Of a stretch of DNA of 52,410 bases, positions 52,138 through 52,410 are shown piece after piece; position 1 is the first letter of the stretch, and every line of letters starts with the position of its first letter. The stretch covers positions 1 through 52,410 of the forward strand of contig JAQWTV010000001.1 of assembly GCA_029242545.1 (NCBI GenBank), read 5' to 3'. Source of the DNA: Roseibacillus sp. GTDB lineage: Bacteria; Verrucomicrobiota; Verrucomicrobiia; Verrucomicrobiales; Akkermansiaceae. The position numbers were made by a program, and so were the translations under genes. Below the pieces are notes generated by a model, which worked only from the letters and a program-made list of their open reading frames with translations, had not been told where the DNA came from and ran no database searches.

Positions 52138-52410
52138 ATGGACCCAGAATCCCCTAGGATATCACAAGAGCTCCTTGATGCCGTCAAGGAAGGGGATGAA
52201 TCTGCAAACCGTACCCTTGTAGAAATCCTATATCCTGCCGTTCGCGCCAACGTGCGCAACCACCTGCGTAGGCAGGCAGATCACGACGATGTGTCCCAGG
52301 AGATCTTCCTGAAAATCTTCCTGAAAATCGAGCAGTACCGGGGGCCTCAGCCATTTGACCATTGGGTGTCTCGCATCGCGGTAACGACTTGCTATGACTG
52401 GTTGCGTAAA
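52138..52410 (+). CDS. RNA polymerase sigma factor, ECF-like (3' truncated by window)
   Basis: The visible 91 residues run from ATG 52138 to the window end in frame. They match sigma-70 region 2 of ECF factors: region 2.1 (ELLDAVKEGDESANRTLVEILYPAV, split: ELLDAVKEGDESAN, TLVEILYPAV), then HDDVSQEIFLKI, the YRGPQPF stretch and HWVSRIAVTTCYDWLRK, which binds the -10 region. Residues IFLKIFLKI come from a perfect 12-bp tandem repeat in the DNA, but the length agrees with other ECF factors, so it is not an insertion. The C-terminal region 4 is not in the window. In PVC bacteria such genes are often followed by a FecR-like or anti-sigma gene; not visible here. It is divergent from a PVC cytochrome gene, whose control it may share. 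Confidence 0.88.
   Translation, partial: MDPESPRISQELLDAVKEGDESANRTLVEILYPAVRANVRNHLRRQADHDDVSQEIFLKIFLKIEQYRGPQPFDHWVSRIAVTTCYDWLRK

Noticed and set aside
52308..52331. Perfect 12-bp tandem repeat in the sigma-factor gene (IFLKIFLK)
   Set aside because: The spacing of conserved region 2 residues agrees with other ECF factors, so it is not an expansion; probably coincidence of similar helical codons.
1..52410. CRISPR, tRNA, rRNA, insertion sequences, prophage or toxin-antitoxin genes
   Set aside because: Reading both strands gave no regularly spaced repeats, cloverleaf, transposase, integrase or typical small toxin pair.

Overview
The window looks like chromosomal DNA of a free-living, probably marine or aquatic, member of the Verrucomicrobia (PVC superphylum). 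This is inferred from gene content, not from a marker gene. The signs are: serial type I sulfatases; the PVC cytochrome families DUF1549/DUF1553 and DUF1587-1592-1588-1585 with their DUF1501/DUF1552 partners; NHL/HEAT 'PVC-type' proteins; a giant lamin-tail/CotH protein with a DxDxDG...Ey..GsDP C-terminal motif; and a MoxR-DUF58-BatA operon. The DNA is moderately GC-rich and densely coded. No non-coding gap exceeds 300 bp (the largest are about 165-190 bp). I saw no tRNA, rRNA, CRISPR array, IS element or phage gene.

Region 1 (1-19.8 kb, all + strand) is an export and polysaccharide-breakdown region. It holds the tail of one sulfatase, two full sulfatases, a 1752-aa CotH/lamin-tail surface protein, a DUF1549-LamG-DUF1553 cytochrome translationally coupled to a Tat-exported DUF1501 protein, a ThuA-NHL-HEAT fusion, and two more sulfatases. 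The last sulfatase has Leu in place of the signature Pro (C-H-L-S-R). Region 2 (19.9-22.1 kb) holds a PLP-dependent O-acetylhomoserine sulfhydrylase, preceded by a leader that can fold, and an SDR oxidoreductase. Region 3 (22.2-26.1 kb) is a second coupled cytochrome pair (DUF1587/1592/1588/1585 with DUF1552). Region 4 (26.2-30.4 kb) is a sugar-type ABC permease with an unusual extracytoplasmic insert, a lipoprotein binding protein, and a zinc deacylase/carboxypeptidase fused to a BPL_N/GATase-like domain. No ABC ATPase is present.

Region 5 (45.1 to 30.4 kb, - strand) begins with a TraB/GumN protein, followed by a tight operon: MoxR ATPase, DUF58, BatA-VWA, VWA membrane protein, a membrane protein with an Ig-like extracytoplasmic part, a 1013-aa coiled-coil protein, an exported squalene-cyclase-like alpha/alpha-barrel protein and a concanavalin A-like protein. 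Several junctions overlap or abut. This looks like an envelope assembly or stress complex driven by the MoxR chaperone, and it is the best candidate here for a poorly described system.

Region 6 (45.2-52.4 kb) holds long-form ispG, clpS with a coupled DUF2017 gene, a CBM9-like gene divergent from a DUF1287 gene across an operator-like palindrome, a PVC-type cytochrome c/NHL protein, and a divergent ECF-like sigma factor cut by the window end. Sulfate released by the sulfatases could feed the homocysteine-forming enzyme in region 2; that link is inference.
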